Assembly (NCBI RefSeq): GCF_037042905.1 | Contig: NC_087252.1 | Location: 16,483,701-16,547,700, forward strand | Direction of reading: 5' to 3' | DNA: 64,000 bases | Source of the DNA: Lytechinus pictus | Lineage: Eukaryota; Echinodermata; Echinoidea; Temnopleuroida; Toxopneustidae | Shown here: positions 47,801 to 56,956 of the stretch, piece after piece | How the letters are laid out: each line of letters begins with the position of its first letter | Position numbering within the stretch: position 1 is the first letter of the stretch | The notes under the pieces: model-generated | Database searches by the model: none | The model's input: the letters and a program-made list of their open reading frames with translations, nothing else | Told to the model about the DNA's origin: nothing | Translations under genes and position numbers: made by a program

Positions 47801-50800
47801 TTTAAATAAAAAGAGAAAAATCCAACAAGCATAACACTGAAAATTTCATCAAAATCGGATGTACAGTGTAAAATGAGAAAGTTATGACATTTTAAACTTT
47901 CGCTTAATTTCACAAAACAGTTATATGCACATCCTGGTCGGTATGCAAATGAGGAGACTGATGACATCATCCACTCACTATTTCTTTTGTATTTCATTAT
48001 ATGAAATATTCTAATTTTCTCCTCGTTGTCAAGTGAAACAAAGATTTATTCCTCCCTGAACACGTGGAATGAGCATTGTTTTACTATATGGTTCAGTCAA
48101 GTTGGTCCTCATTGTCAAATTTGTAAAAAATGAAATATTGTATAATTCAAACAATAAAAAACAAAAGAAATAGTGAGTGATGGACATCATCGACTGTCTC
48201 ATTTGCATGTCACTGACACGTGTATATCACTATTTTGTGAAAAATAAGCGTAACTTTAAATTGTCATAACTTTCTTATTTTAAATCCAATTTTGATGAAA
48301 TTGTTTGCGTATTGCTTGTTTGATTTTTCTATATTCATTCAAATCATCATTTTTCTGGGGTGAACTTGACCTTTAAGAGAAATGTGACTGAGGTATAAAA
48401 CATGGGTTGTGCCTTGGATGAAAAAGAGTGATTCAAGAAAGAGAGATGGGGGGGGGGTAGCATGAAGCAGAACAAAGTGGGAAAAAATCCAGTTGATTCA
48501 CAGGTGCGCACAATGTTACATAGAAAATTTACAAGGGCATTTTAACAATAGTTCATATCAAACTGATAGAATCTGGTTTTCATCAATATTTGACCTACTA
48601 TTTAAATACACAATTAGAGCACATGTACCTTCATGTACATGTACTGCAGGTTCAAGGAGAAGCAACAAGAGATTGGCATTTACAAAGGCAAACCATCTAG
48701 TTTCAAAGGTCATAGCATTGCTAAGATAGGGAACCTGTACATGAACTACTGTAGCACTGATTGTTGATCAAATGGTACTCTTTGATCAAATTATACATTT
48801 GCATAAAATGAAATGAAATAATAAATATGAAATGAAATATTTACAAAAAAAGATTGATAAAAAAATTCAAGGGGGGGGGGGGTCAGAAACAAAAATAGCA
48901 AAGGATGGAGGAAGAATAATGTATCTGAAAAAAAAAATGTTTTTGCCAAGAGTCAAGAATTGGAGTCAAATTCATTTTCATACTCTCGAGTTATATTACC
49001 GGTATACACATGTATGGAGAGGGAAGTTTTTTTTTTAACTTGTCTGTGTACTTTTGGTCAATTGATTGAAGAGAACTTTCTTGATTAATTATTCTTTTAA
49101 TTGCGAACCTATATAACAGGGCATTCAAGACAATACATGAAAAAAAGGTGGGAGTCCTTTAGAAGTTCACAAACATACTACATGTACACAAGAATGTGCA
49201 CTTTGCCTAGTTATAAAAACAATAAAACATGGTACATGTACATTATGCTCAAATTACTGAAGCACATATTAAAAAATATGCCACTATGACATTATTTTCT
49301 TTTACTATATTGTAATGAGAACAAAAGCTGATTTATTGAGACATGAATGTTAAACTTTGTCTGCACTAAAATATACTTCATTATTTGATTACCAAAGCAG
49401 GCATCGAAGACAAGCTACGCTTATTTTCTTTTACTATATTAATGAGACAGGAATGTTTAACTTTGTCTGCACTAAATACACTTTATTTGATTACCACAGC
49501 AGGCATCGAAGACGAGCTACAATAATTTTTTTTTTCTTCCCTATATTGTAATAAGATTTATAAGGAAATTCATGAGACATGAATGTGCTCTAACATGTAG
49601 GCATGCAGTATTAAAAAAAAAGTGTACTTTTATTGTGTGATTACCAAATAATGCATCAAAACTATGCTACAATAACATTTTGCCACTGTATTCTAAGCAC
49701 AGTAGAGGGCGGTTTTATGAGACATATGTTGAGCCAGAAGGTTGGCAGGAGATTGTCTCTCTTCCTTCATGTGACAGCCATGTGTGTGCCAGGCTACCAA
49801 CCAACCAAACCTAGCAAACGAACAACATGATATAATCAATCCCAATCTCTTCCTGTGATTACACAGTCACACGGATCAACAAATTGCAAATAAGATCAAT
49901 TCAACTCCGCCCCCCACACACACACATACAGTATGTAGGTCATTGCAAGAAACTAGCGATCAATTTCAAATCTAATTTGCAATTGACTTCTGGGGAGCGT
50001 TTCATCAACATTTTCATCCGATCTGACATCTTCCCTGATCTTAATTGGCTGAGAAGCACTGTTCCTATGGTAACTGTTTGATAAAATGGGACTTGTTTTA
50101 TGTCCTTTCATGAAACGCCCCCTTGTTCTGCATATTGCAACAAGGAGCATAAACTGATTTGCGGCAGTAGCTGAAGTTGATCTATGACCCATTTTAGAAT
50201 CGCAACAGAAATTTGCAAATTGATTTGCACAGATAATTGCATATACAAGGGGTGAATTTTCTACCAATACTAATTATACAAAATTAGCAACTGATAAAAG
50301 ACATGTACACACACAATGTGGGGGGGGGGGTATAACACCCCCCCTCAACTTTTAGACATTAATGTAAAATAAAAAGACAGAGGTATATGTAGAGTAAACC
50401 AAGATAGAAATTAATAAAAAAGCAATATTTGTGCCCCCCCCCCCCCACAATCATAAAATAATTTCCCAGGGGCCAGTTATGTAAAGTGTTGCCATCAAGC
50501 GCAACTAAAAAAAACCAAGCACAATTCCTACACATGTCCATGTATATCCATTGGTTGAAGATCAAATTGCATTTGAGCTTCGCACTTGATTGCAACTCTT
50601 GATGCAAAGGGCCCCATATCTTTTACCTATTGACCAGACAAAAGATGCAATCCCAGGGGCGGATCCAGGATTTTCCCAAAAGGGGGGGGGGGGGGTGGCG
50701 GCACATTTTCCCCAAGAAAAATCTGACTAGCTGAAAAAAAAGTGTTCACTTTTAAGAGGGGCACACTTCTGTTTTAACAGCATTTTTACTTAAAGGGGAA

Positions 50801-53800
50801 TCCAGCCTTTGACATAAAATGTTGTGTTGGGAAGGAGAAAAATAAATTAAACAGAATGGCGAAAGTTTGAAAGAAATCAGACAAGGGATAAGAAAGTTAT
50901 AGCTGCTTTTAAATTGAGATCACTAATAGTATGTAGATTTCAAATTGGCAACTGGGTAAGTAAATTATGGCAAGGGGCAAGGACAACTTTCCCATAGGCC
51001 ATGTACTTTATTATCAGGGATTCGTGGTTTTCTCCTAAGTACCCCTTCCCCTGGGGCAGTAATCTGAATATAATCCAGGTATATTGTTTTATGTCCTCAT
51101 GATGAAAGAAAAATATAATTTGAAATAAAACTTTTTGGGAAAATGACATTTTAGCCATAATATGTATTGGAGTACATGGAAGAGTAGTCCTTGCCTTACA
51201 TCACTATGACATCCCATATGCGGCCAATTTGAAGTCTCCATGGGTATAGTGATTACCAATATTTACAACTTTTAAAAAATCATAACTTTCTTGTTGTTTG
51301 TCCAATATTGTTCAAACTTTCACCTATCAACTTGTCTGATTTTTCTTTTTCTTATAAAAACAAGTTTTTATTTGGGTTGGATTCCCCTTTAACAAATTTT
51401 AATTCTGCCTCTCAAAAGGGAGGGCATGGGCCGGCTTTGCAGTTTGCCCCCCCCCCCCTCCCCCCGGATCTGCCAGTGTGCAATCCATCAATGAAGATTT
51501 AAAGGGGATTACCTTTATTAACGTGGAGTTGGTATTTAAAATAAGAGCAGCAAGAAGCGAATGAAACATATCGGGAAACATTTTGCAAAAATCCATTAAA
51601 AAATAACAAAATATGACGTCTTTTATCCTTCGCATGTGAATACCACATGATGCTATGTAGGGAAAGCTTACACAACATGTTTATGTGAAAGTGTCACTGC
51701 TCATCCTAATGAAAAATGCCACTGGAGAAAGGTTGATCATTCATGAGTAACTGCGAATAGGCTTTTATAATATTGGCATGAATGCTCAATTGGGAAGCAA
51801 GAATTGAAAGCAGAAATTCTATACAGTCAATAAAAAAAAAAATGGCAATGGGGGGGGGGGGGCAGGGATGACGAACCTTATTGATGACGATCTTCTTGTA
51901 AATGACAAATACTACACATGAAACCAGGCCCGACATCACAGGTGAAAGGAACCAAGATCCAACTAAGAAAAAAAAAATCAAATCATTAATGTCATGATTG
52001 TCATCACAATGTTTCTATTTGAGGGGAAAATTCAGCATTCAAAGTGGATTCCTGATTATGATAAATCACAAGGTCTATCGCAACTGTGTACAGTATGTAT
52101 TCAATGCTTCTTGCTCTATAAAAATATTTTTCAATATTCTTTCAATATTTCATGTACAGTACCTGTCACCATTCTTTGAATCACTATATCCTGTTTCAAC
52201 CAGAGAACAATAGATTTGGTCCACTGATTCTATTGTTCTCTGGCTGAAACAGGTAATAGTGAGTCAAAGATTGTGATGGGTACTGTAGTGTAGCCGTAGG
52301 GCAGATGCACAGAGATTTCTGTGTGCTGTTTCACAATGAAGTTTCCCTCTTCCAAATGTAATTGCATTTAATCTTTATAAAAAAAAAAGTATAATGTAAA
52401 CATGAGTAATCAATTCCAAAGAAAGATTGCAGAAAGAAATCAAAGTCGTCACACACTTTAATAATGACTTTAAAGGACAAGTCCACCTCAACATAAAGTA
52501 TATTTGAATAAAAAGAGAAAAATCAAACAAGCACAACACTTAAAAATTTCATCGAAATCGGATGTAAAATAAGAAAGTTATGAAATTTTAAAGTTATGCT
52601 CAATTTCACAAAATAGTTTATGCACATCCTGGTCGGTATGCAAATGAGGAGACTGATGACGTCATCCACTATTTCTTTTATATTTTATTATACGAAATAT
52701 GAAATATTCTAATTTTCTTCTTATTATCAAGTGAAACAACATTAATTCCTCCCTGAACATGAGGAATTAGCATTGTTTATAAATACTATATGGTTTAGAC
52801 CGTTCAGTCAAGTTGGTCCTTATTGTCAAATCTGTAAAAAAATGAAATATTGTATAATTCAAACAATAAAAAACAAAAGAAATAGTGAGTGAGGGACATA
52901 TGATCATCGACTGACTCATTTGCATGTCACTGTGTTGTGCATATCACTGTTTTGTGAAAAATAAGCGAAACTTTAAAATTTAATAACTTTCTTATTTTAT
53001 GTCCGATTTTGATGAAATTTTCGGCGTTATGCTAGTTAGATTTTTCTTTATTCATTCAAATCTACATTTTTCTGGGGTGGACTTGACCTTTAATAATGAC
53101 AATTCATGTAATAAATTTATATGAATCGATCCCCCCCCCCCCCCAAACATATCAATCCATACAGTACATTTGTAAATCTCACTGTACTATATTTGAATTT
53201 TATCTCCCCTGCCCCCCCCCCCCCAATTTATTTTTTTGGCTTCCCTCTTCCTCATTTCCACCTGACCCTTTCTCCTATATTACAGTAACACGGCCTTTTC
53301 CAAGCAATTCCTTCAAACTATTGGCTTCCTTCTACCCCCCCCCCCCTCCTTTCCTCTCTCTCCCAGTATAACATTACCAATAATGCAATACTTCAAACTA
53401 CATACATGATTGGTCTCCCCCCATCTCCTGTATTGTGTAATGCAGAAACAAAACCAAATTACTTCTAACCAATTGCATCACACTATTGCCCCCCCCCCCT
53501 CCTCTCCCTCACTCACACCCCCCCCCCCCCCAATAGTCCCTGTCTTGTCCTTACCAATGAAACCGAATTGTCTCCAAGCAATGCCTTCAAACTGAAAGAC
53601 AACGAGATGAAATCCCAACATAGCTCCTACTATACTGTGCGTTCCAGAGACCGGCATCTTCAGCCAAGTGGCTAGTAGCAACCAGATACATGCTCCTAAA
53701 AAGATATGAAAAATTAATGTACAAGTGGGGTGAAACTTGTATCAGAAGGCCCGATTTCTTGAAAGAGGCACTTTCAATTGTACCATGGTACAATACCATG

Positions 53801-56001
53801 GTTTGCGCATAGAGAATCCTAAAGGTAAAACCTAGTTCAACTGTTCTGCTCTTTTCACAGCTGTGAACATTGCTGATTCAGCATCTACTGAATAGAGACA
53901 AACGGTACAAAGACCCATTCAGTGTAGATTATTGTACATAATTATGCTCATTTCATCACATACACTTTTTTTTTTGAAAAATCCGCTAAAATGCCCACCT
54001 TCGGCAAAAAGGGAAGTGGAATAACAAGAATTCTGCATAAAGCCATGGTTTTGTACGATTGAAACCTCTTTTGAGAACCCAGGAGAGAATCAACCCTCTA
54101 TTTTAATTCTACTCAAGGGGAACTGTTTTTTCATATAGTCTAGCTTGTGATATTGCAGGAAAACAAACTAATAAAGACAGCCTTTTCTACAGTACGACAC
54201 TCCTTGTGCATTGACTCTTTGAGGTTGATATGTCGCAATATTAATTGAAATTGTTGATAAAACATTACTTTGTGCCGTTGATGAATATTCAATAATACTG
54301 GGTATTGCAAGATAAAAATAAAGTCAAATGGAAGTTTGCTCACAATAAAAAAGATATTCGAACATATTAAGAGGTCAGACATAATACAACTAAGGAGTCT
54401 GGGCCATACTGTATTACAGCCAGATAAGGGCGATCCAACTTCCCATGTTTTTACCAACTTTTAATTATATCAAAATCACACTGGCCAGTGGTTTGAAGGT
54501 GATCTTCATATTTTGGGAACAAATGATAACAAAGAAGGTCTCTGCCGAACTTCATTCAGGCGAGACAATAAGGAAATCAGTCGCTGTGAAATAAAGGTGT
54601 TTGTTCAATATGATAGCAAATTGCCAGATCTTGTTTTCTTTTGTGATTTGCAACACTTCAAAAGGTAAAGATCTACAACATACATTTGTATTTGCTTTTG
54701 TCTTTTAATACCTTTCTCTTAATATTCACACAAGGAACATTAACAATGGAAGCTCAATGCAATCTTTTTTATGTACTGGTACCCTCATTTTAAATACATC
54801 TAGCAATTTTTTTTTATGGATTGATAGCTTTTATCATAAGCCTTTTCCAATAAATCAAATAAACCCTTCATTTTATGGGACTTGACAAATTACCATCTTG
54901 ATTTCCAAGTTCTTCAAATGATTTCATGAAAACTACAGGCCCTATATTCTTTTGAAATACATTTGTAGGATTTTTGTGTACACTGTACTGGTCTGTACTG
55001 TACACTTGAAGCTGATAATCAAAATTTAATATTTATAGACGTGTCTACTTCAATCTGTTTGAATAAATACAATACCTAATATCAGTTCTCTCTCCCTCTC
55101 ATTTTCAGTATGTATTTTTAAATTTAAAACTGAAACTGCATTTTGAATTCATTCCCATCTTACTTAACATGAAACTCAAGAAAATTTTCTACAACATGTA
55201 ATCTCGATATATTATTATGGAGAATTGTGGCTCAGGCTGGGCCCAGTGGATTTTGAAACAGAGATTCATGGATTCAAATACAAGCCAAGGAGTAAGTTTC
55301 TTCAGAAAGAAATTTATCAACAATGTGCTGTACTCAACCCATGTGAGGTGAACTCGTGAGCAAATTCCAAGAGTGAACAGCACTGGAACAGCTGCTCGAG
55401 CTCAAGCCAGGTGAATAATTATGGAGTGTCTTGAAATAGATTATTTCTCATTTTCTAAATAGATGGAATCATATAAATGCCCATTATCATTATCAATGTC
55501 AACAAATAAAACAGACTAATATTCATAATTACAAGGCACTACTAGTATGGGTTCTAATGCATATCATCATTATCAATACATGTACATGTAATGGATGGTA
55601 AGACTAATATTAATCTCTTCTTTTTGGTAAAATATTTACTTACCTCCAAGAGCACAAACTTGCCCAAGCATCAAGACTTCTTCCTGGCCTTCATAAAGGC
55701 TGACATCAAAGATGCCTTTCCTTATGGTATCCGAGACCTTCGCGCCGAGCAAAACAGCTCCGGCCGTCTCAAAGATAGAGGCTAGAATACACGCCCACGG
55801 TAGAGTGAGAACCTTCGCACCAACTGATGTAGCAAAAGAATTTGCAACATCGTTGGCTCCTAACCCACAGGCAAGCATGAATGACATGATGAAGCCGCTG
55901 ATCAGCATCCATAGAACATCACCATTGCTCACAGAGGGCGCCCCAGTCGTCATGCCCGTCACTCCTGCCATGTCCGTAAATAAGCTTGTACTGGTCTCCA
56001 T
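35640..56001 (-). CDS. SLC20A (PiT): Sodium-dependent phosphate transporter, PiT/SLC20 family (10 coding exons)
   Basis: Plasma-membrane cotransporter that couples sodium entry to inorganic phosphate uptake. Joining ten minus-strand exons gives 545 residues with consistent phases (1,1,0,1,1,1,1,2,2). The N-terminal half carries GANDVANSF at residues 48-56 and [10 protein letters not shown] at 134-143. The C-terminal half carries [16 protein letters not shown] from residue 400 and [10 protein letters not shown] at 488-497, the duplicated PiT signature. Glu78 (ASIFETAG) and Glu472 (GFSIELG) sit at the motif positions of the two glutamates known to be essential in human PiT-2. Human PiT proteins have about 650-680 residues; here the central cytoplasmic loop (roughly residues 260-385) is about half the usual length. 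PiT-1 or PiT-2 orthology cannot be decided. The ATG lies just after a splice acceptor, so a non-coding first exon is expected upstream. Confidence 0.95.
36230..36375. mobile_element. GTTTCAT foldback MITE with TGATTGGCT core
   Basis: ATTTCATCAACATTTTTGTC at the left, a central TTGATTTTGATTGGCTAAG, and TTTATGAAACCC at the right. The same layout is found at 49992-50121 and 62799-62950. Confidence 0.65.
36382..36533. mobile_element. GTTTCAT foldback MITE, strongly palindromic copy
   Basis: GGCCCGTTTCATAGAC/CTTTATGAAATGGGCC ends. Inner arms CAACTGTTGTAACTTTGCCA and TGGCAAAGTTACAACAGTTG are perfect. TGATTGGCT lies in the loop. Confidence 0.8.
36598..36810 (+). pseudogene. 3' end of a LINE (CR1/L2-like) ORF2
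   Basis: The plus-strand frame reads [12 protein letters not shown], then [20 protein letters not shown] and FKSRLDKFW, and ends at TAA. This is the C-terminal tail typical of CR1/L2-like non-LTR retrotransposon reverse transcriptases (RGHS, FSxR, WNSLP, FKxRLDKxW). A TAAGTAAG-type tail follows near 36860. It is a 5'-truncated insertion in antisense orientation to the transporter. Confidence 0.8.
37207..37392 (-). CDS. SLC20A (PiT): SLC20 exon (residues 405-467)
   Basis: Acceptor TTTTGAACAG|TAAT. Encodes [36 protein letters not shown] and [15 protein letters not shown]. Donor ATCAAG|GTAACC, phase 2. Confidence 0.95.
37995..38949. mobile_element. GTCTCACCTGCAT-ended element with tandem units
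   Basis: Terminal words GTCTCACCTGCAT and ATGCAGGTGAGAC are inverted. The interior has four units of about 163-192 bp, each containing TGACCTTTGACCTTG, CATGTGA and CAGGATGTTCAGT-like words. A GCC/GTC triplet run follows at about 38859-38906. Located in SLC20 intron 8. The open frame over the GCC run is an artefact. Confidence 0.75.
39258..39495 (-). CDS. SLC20A (PiT): SLC20 exon (residues 326-405)
   Basis: Acceptor TTTCATTTCAG|GTGTG. A basic loop segment ([20 protein letters not shown]) is followed by [20 protein letters not shown], the C-terminal PiT signature. Donor GTGAG|GTAACA, phase 2, splitting the serine of GGNDVSN. Confidence 0.95.
39762..40303 (+). mobile_element. piggyBac-like relic with TTAA target site
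   Basis: Inverted ends CCACTTGACTGC and GCAGTCAAGTGG are flanked by TTAA (39758-39761 and 40304-40307). Two perfect palindromes sit just inside the left end (39776-39795 and 39820-39837). An ATG at 40033 opens an acidic frame resembling a piggyBac transposase N-terminus. A deletion derivative inside SLC20 intron 7. Confidence 0.8.
40033..40182 (+). pseudogene. N-terminal stub of a piggyBac-like transposase
   Basis: 49 codons starting [19 protein letters not shown], then a stop. Shifting frame by one near 40146 continues as [19 protein letters not shown]. Acidic, serine-rich N-termini are usual in piggyBac transposases, but the catalytic domain is absent. The assignment depends on the element context. 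Confidence 0.5.
40376..40483 (-). CDS. SLC20A (PiT): SLC20 loop exon (residues 290-326)
   Basis: Acceptor TTTTTCTATAG|TTCC and donor TTCAG|GTAAGT. Encodes [20 protein letters not shown] then [15 protein letters not shown], acidic cytoplasmic loop. Phases match on both sides. Confidence 0.82.
40675..40755. repeat. Dispersed repeat with two foldback-type units, second copy
   Basis: GCAGATTTTCCATCGGAG, then CAATTGTCGCCAGAGCACAT, then ATCATGGAACCCC. Paralogue of 21290-21365 including its flanks. Confidence 0.65.
41808..41873 (-). CDS. SLC20A (PiT): SLC20 small loop exon (residues 268-290)
   Basis: Acceptor GTTTCTAG|TTTT and donor CAAAA|GTAAGT. Encodes [20 protein letters not shown], an acidic stretch of the cytoplasmic loop. 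Assigned by position, splice sites and matching phase (1 to 1); the sequence itself is poorly conserved in the family. Confidence 0.8.
42325..42530 (+). mobile_element. tRNA-derived SINE
   Basis: A tRNA-like head has an A box (TAGCTCAGTTGG) and a B box (GGTTCGAATCC). It is followed by GCGCTAGTGCCCTTTGGCAA and GAGAGGACCTTAAGC, the same body as the 58.3-kb copy. Lies in SLC20 intron 5. Confidence 0.88.
42691..42810 (-). CDS. SLC20A (PiT): SLC20 exon (residues 228-268)
   Basis: Acceptor TTTATACAG|TGCTT. Encodes [20 protein letters not shown] then [15 protein letters not shown], a membrane segment followed by the start of the large cytoplasmic loop. Donor GCAAG|GTTAGT, phase 1. Confidence 0.93.
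42846..43800. repeat. Minisatellite in SLC20 intron 4
   Basis: About 950 bp built from 31-bp units (GGTTTAATCAATGGGATTG + TTTACCAAGATT), 38-bp units (the same head + ATCAATAATGACCGAGATT) and 19-bp units (GGTTTAATCAATCAAGATT). These are mixed in partly repeating order, suggesting higher-order amplification. Confidence 0.92.
44787..44883 (-). CDS. SLC20A (PiT): SLC20 exon (residues 196-228)
   Basis: Acceptor TTTATTTCAG|GATAAT. Encodes [20 protein letters not shown] and [12 protein letters not shown]. Donor AGAAA|GTAAGT, phase 1. The preceding intron, nearly 7 kb, is the largest. Confidence 0.93.
44884..46152. other. SLC20 intron 3, simple-sequence part
   Basis: GA-rich run near 45020-45070, AAT microsatellite near 45150-45200, A-rich stretches and a C-run at 45796-45808. 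No gene. Confidence 0.6.
46157..46740. mobile_element. TTAA-flanked element, AGGAGAATGAAAC ends
   Basis: AGGAGAATGAAACTCTTGGA and its near-complement at 46720-46740 are bordered by TTAA (46153-46156 and 46741-46744). The two halves are imperfect inverted copies, including an AAAGAGTTATGAGCATTTGA / TCAAATGCTCATAACTTTCT pair. Confidence 0.85.
46901..47132. mobile_element. Partial TTAA-family element
   Basis: Left end TTAA + AGGCAAGTTCATTCCTAAG at 46897. The right side CTTAAGGATGAACTTCCC at about 47114-47132 lacks the final CCTTTAA. Confidence 0.6.
47645..47766. repeat. Inverted repeat, CGAGTCAAAAACAG arms
   Basis: ACTGCCGTACCGCGAGTCAA with AACAGC faces GGCCGTTTTTGACTCGCCAT. Lies immediately left of the next TTAA element. 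Confidence 0.65.
47772..48372. mobile_element. TTAA-flanked element, AGGACAAGTCCACCCC ends
   Basis: TTAA at 47768-47771 and 48373-48376. Ends AGGACAAGTCCACCCCA and, inward from the right, AGGTCAAGTTCACCCCA. Subterminal TTTCATCAAAATCGGATGTA on the left is mirrored on the right. Same family as 52474-53089. Confidence 0.88.
48500..49260. other. SLC20 intron 3, no feature seen
   Basis: AT-rich DNA with a G-run at 48871-48882. No exon-like or element-like structure. Confidence 0.5.
49265..49690. repeat. Imperfect ~105-bp tandem repeat
   Basis: TTTGTCTGCACTAAA, TTTGATTACCA, GCAGGCATCGAAGAC and TTTTACTATATT words recur in three successive, increasingly diverged units. Confidence 0.75.
49992..50121. 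mobile_element. GTTTCAT foldback MITE
   Basis: GGGGAGCGTTTCATCAAC at the left and TTTCATGAAACGCCCCC at the right. A TTAATTGGCTGAGAAGCACT core as in the 62.8-kb copy. Confidence 0.75.
50654..51478. mobile_element. hAT element carrying a TTAA element
   Basis: Ends CAGGGGCGGATCCAGG and CCGGATCTGCCAGTG are flanked by a perfect 8-bp duplication TGCAATCC (50646-50653 and 51479-51486). A G-run follows the left end and a C-run precedes the right end. A complete TTAA element occupies 50794-51388. Confidence 0.9.
50794..51388. mobile_element. TTAA-flanked element nested in hAT
   Basis: TTAA at 50790-50793 and 51389-51392. Ends AGGGGAATCCAGCC and, inward from the right, AGGGGAATCCAACC. Full-length relative of 25477-26050. 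Confidence 0.9.
51877..51962 (-). CDS. SLC20A (PiT): SLC20 exon (residues 167-195)
   Basis: Acceptor TTTCTTAG|TTGG. Encodes [20 protein letters not shown] and IYKKIVINK, the conserved SWF-SP-SG membrane segment. The donor is AATAAG|GTTCGT: a GT, but weak beyond the first two bases. Its phase 0 agrees with the next exon. Confidence 0.9.
52474..53089. mobile_element. TTAA-flanked element, AGGACAAGTCCACC ends
   Basis: TTAA at 52470-52473 and 53090-53093. Closely related to 47772-48372 throughout (GCACATCCTGGTCGGTATGC, AAATGAGGAGACTGATGACG). Lies in SLC20 intron 2. Confidence 0.88.
53110..53550. repeat. Cluster of C-runs in SLC20 intron 2
   Basis: Five C-runs of 9 or more bases at about 53131, 53213, 53335, 53490 and 53518, directly downstream of the exon ending at 53555. 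Confidence 0.9.
53555..53695 (-). CDS. SLC20A (PiT): SLC20 exon (residues 120-167)
   Basis: Acceptor TTTTTTAG|GAGC. Encodes [20 protein letters not shown] and the following [12 protein letters not shown]. Donor CATTG|GTAAGG, phase 1. The C/G-runs just beyond the donor (53489-53531) lie in the intron. Confidence 0.94.
53696..55643. other. SLC20 intron 1 of the coding region, no feature seen
   Basis: Nearly 2 kb of AT-rich DNA. Only a small inverted stretch (ATTGTACCATGGTACAAT, 53778-53795) stands out. No exon is missing here, because phases join directly. Confidence 0.6.
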
Positions 56002-56012
56002 TTTGTTTGGAT
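55644..56012 (-). CDS. SLC20A (PiT): SLC20 exon with start codon (residues 1-119)
   Basis: Acceptor CTGCAG|ATCC at 56013/56012, then 11 non-coding bases and the ATG at 56001. It encodes a Ser/Thr-rich N-terminus, the first membrane segment ([18 protein letters not shown]), the GANDVANSF signature and the [18 protein letters not shown] segment. The donor is GGAG|GTAAGT at 55643, phase 1. The [10 protein letters not shown] loop lacks the NxT/S glycosylation sequon I recall at this place in the human proteins. Confidence 0.95.
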
Positions 56013-56956
56013 CTGCAGGGAGAAATAAAAATAAATAAAAGTTTGGTAAAAAAACCTTGAAAAATTGATAAAATTCAAAATCATTATCACTTTTTTTTTA
56101 TTTTACATGTACAGGTATACAAAACAGGGTTGTCATTCCAGAAAAAAACGAGCTTCTGTACAATTTAAAAAAAAGAGGCACTAGATTTGACTGTTTTATA
56201 CCATACCACTCTGAAAAGTACCAATCAAACTATCATGAGTACCGTATTCTCCCTTGAAGAGTATGGTAGGCCTAATCAATAAGTCAGTATTAAACTGAAA
56301 TTGCAATAGGTGACAAGTTCACATTGTAAATTTTGCACCCAGGTTTACGTTTATATTGTTGAATCCCAAGATATTCACGTAAGAGAAAACTTCAAACGAA
56401 AATCTAAAAGGCAGTTTGTGAAAATATTTATCAATACTATTCCCCTTCTGGTATTACATGACACACAAAGAAATACAAGTAATAGTACTGATGTAGGCCT
56501 AGTCTGGAATTGACAGATAGTCACTTAGTGAGATACTTACACTATTATTATTAAGTAGTCTACTAAGATGTGAACAGAAAATATTATTTAAAAAGAGAAA
56601 TTAAAAAAAAAGTGCAGTGATGAATACCGTCATCAAAGTTGAATAAAAAGTGCTCACTTCCTCTTCCTCAGAATGAGATTTTAAAATGATCAAGCCAAAG
56701 TCAGAGCCCAATGAGCCACCTTACTGAACAGGAAAGATCAAAGTCATGTGACTTTGATTCCACCAATCACAATGAATGGAAATACTTTTCATCCAACTTT
56801 CTCTCGAAAGGACTACCCATCAAGCCCAGGTAGGCTAGACCTAATGAAAGTCGAAAACCAGGCCAGGGGCCAGGGTCAGGCAAATAGGCCTACATCTCAT
56901 AAGAATATTTTCTGCACTGCAGAGGACAGAGGATGGCTTTCACACTTTAAAGTTTA

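Noticed and set aside
47629..47997. 122-residue minus-strand frame
   Set aside because: Spans an inverted repeat and the end of a TTAA element, so it is transposon DNA.
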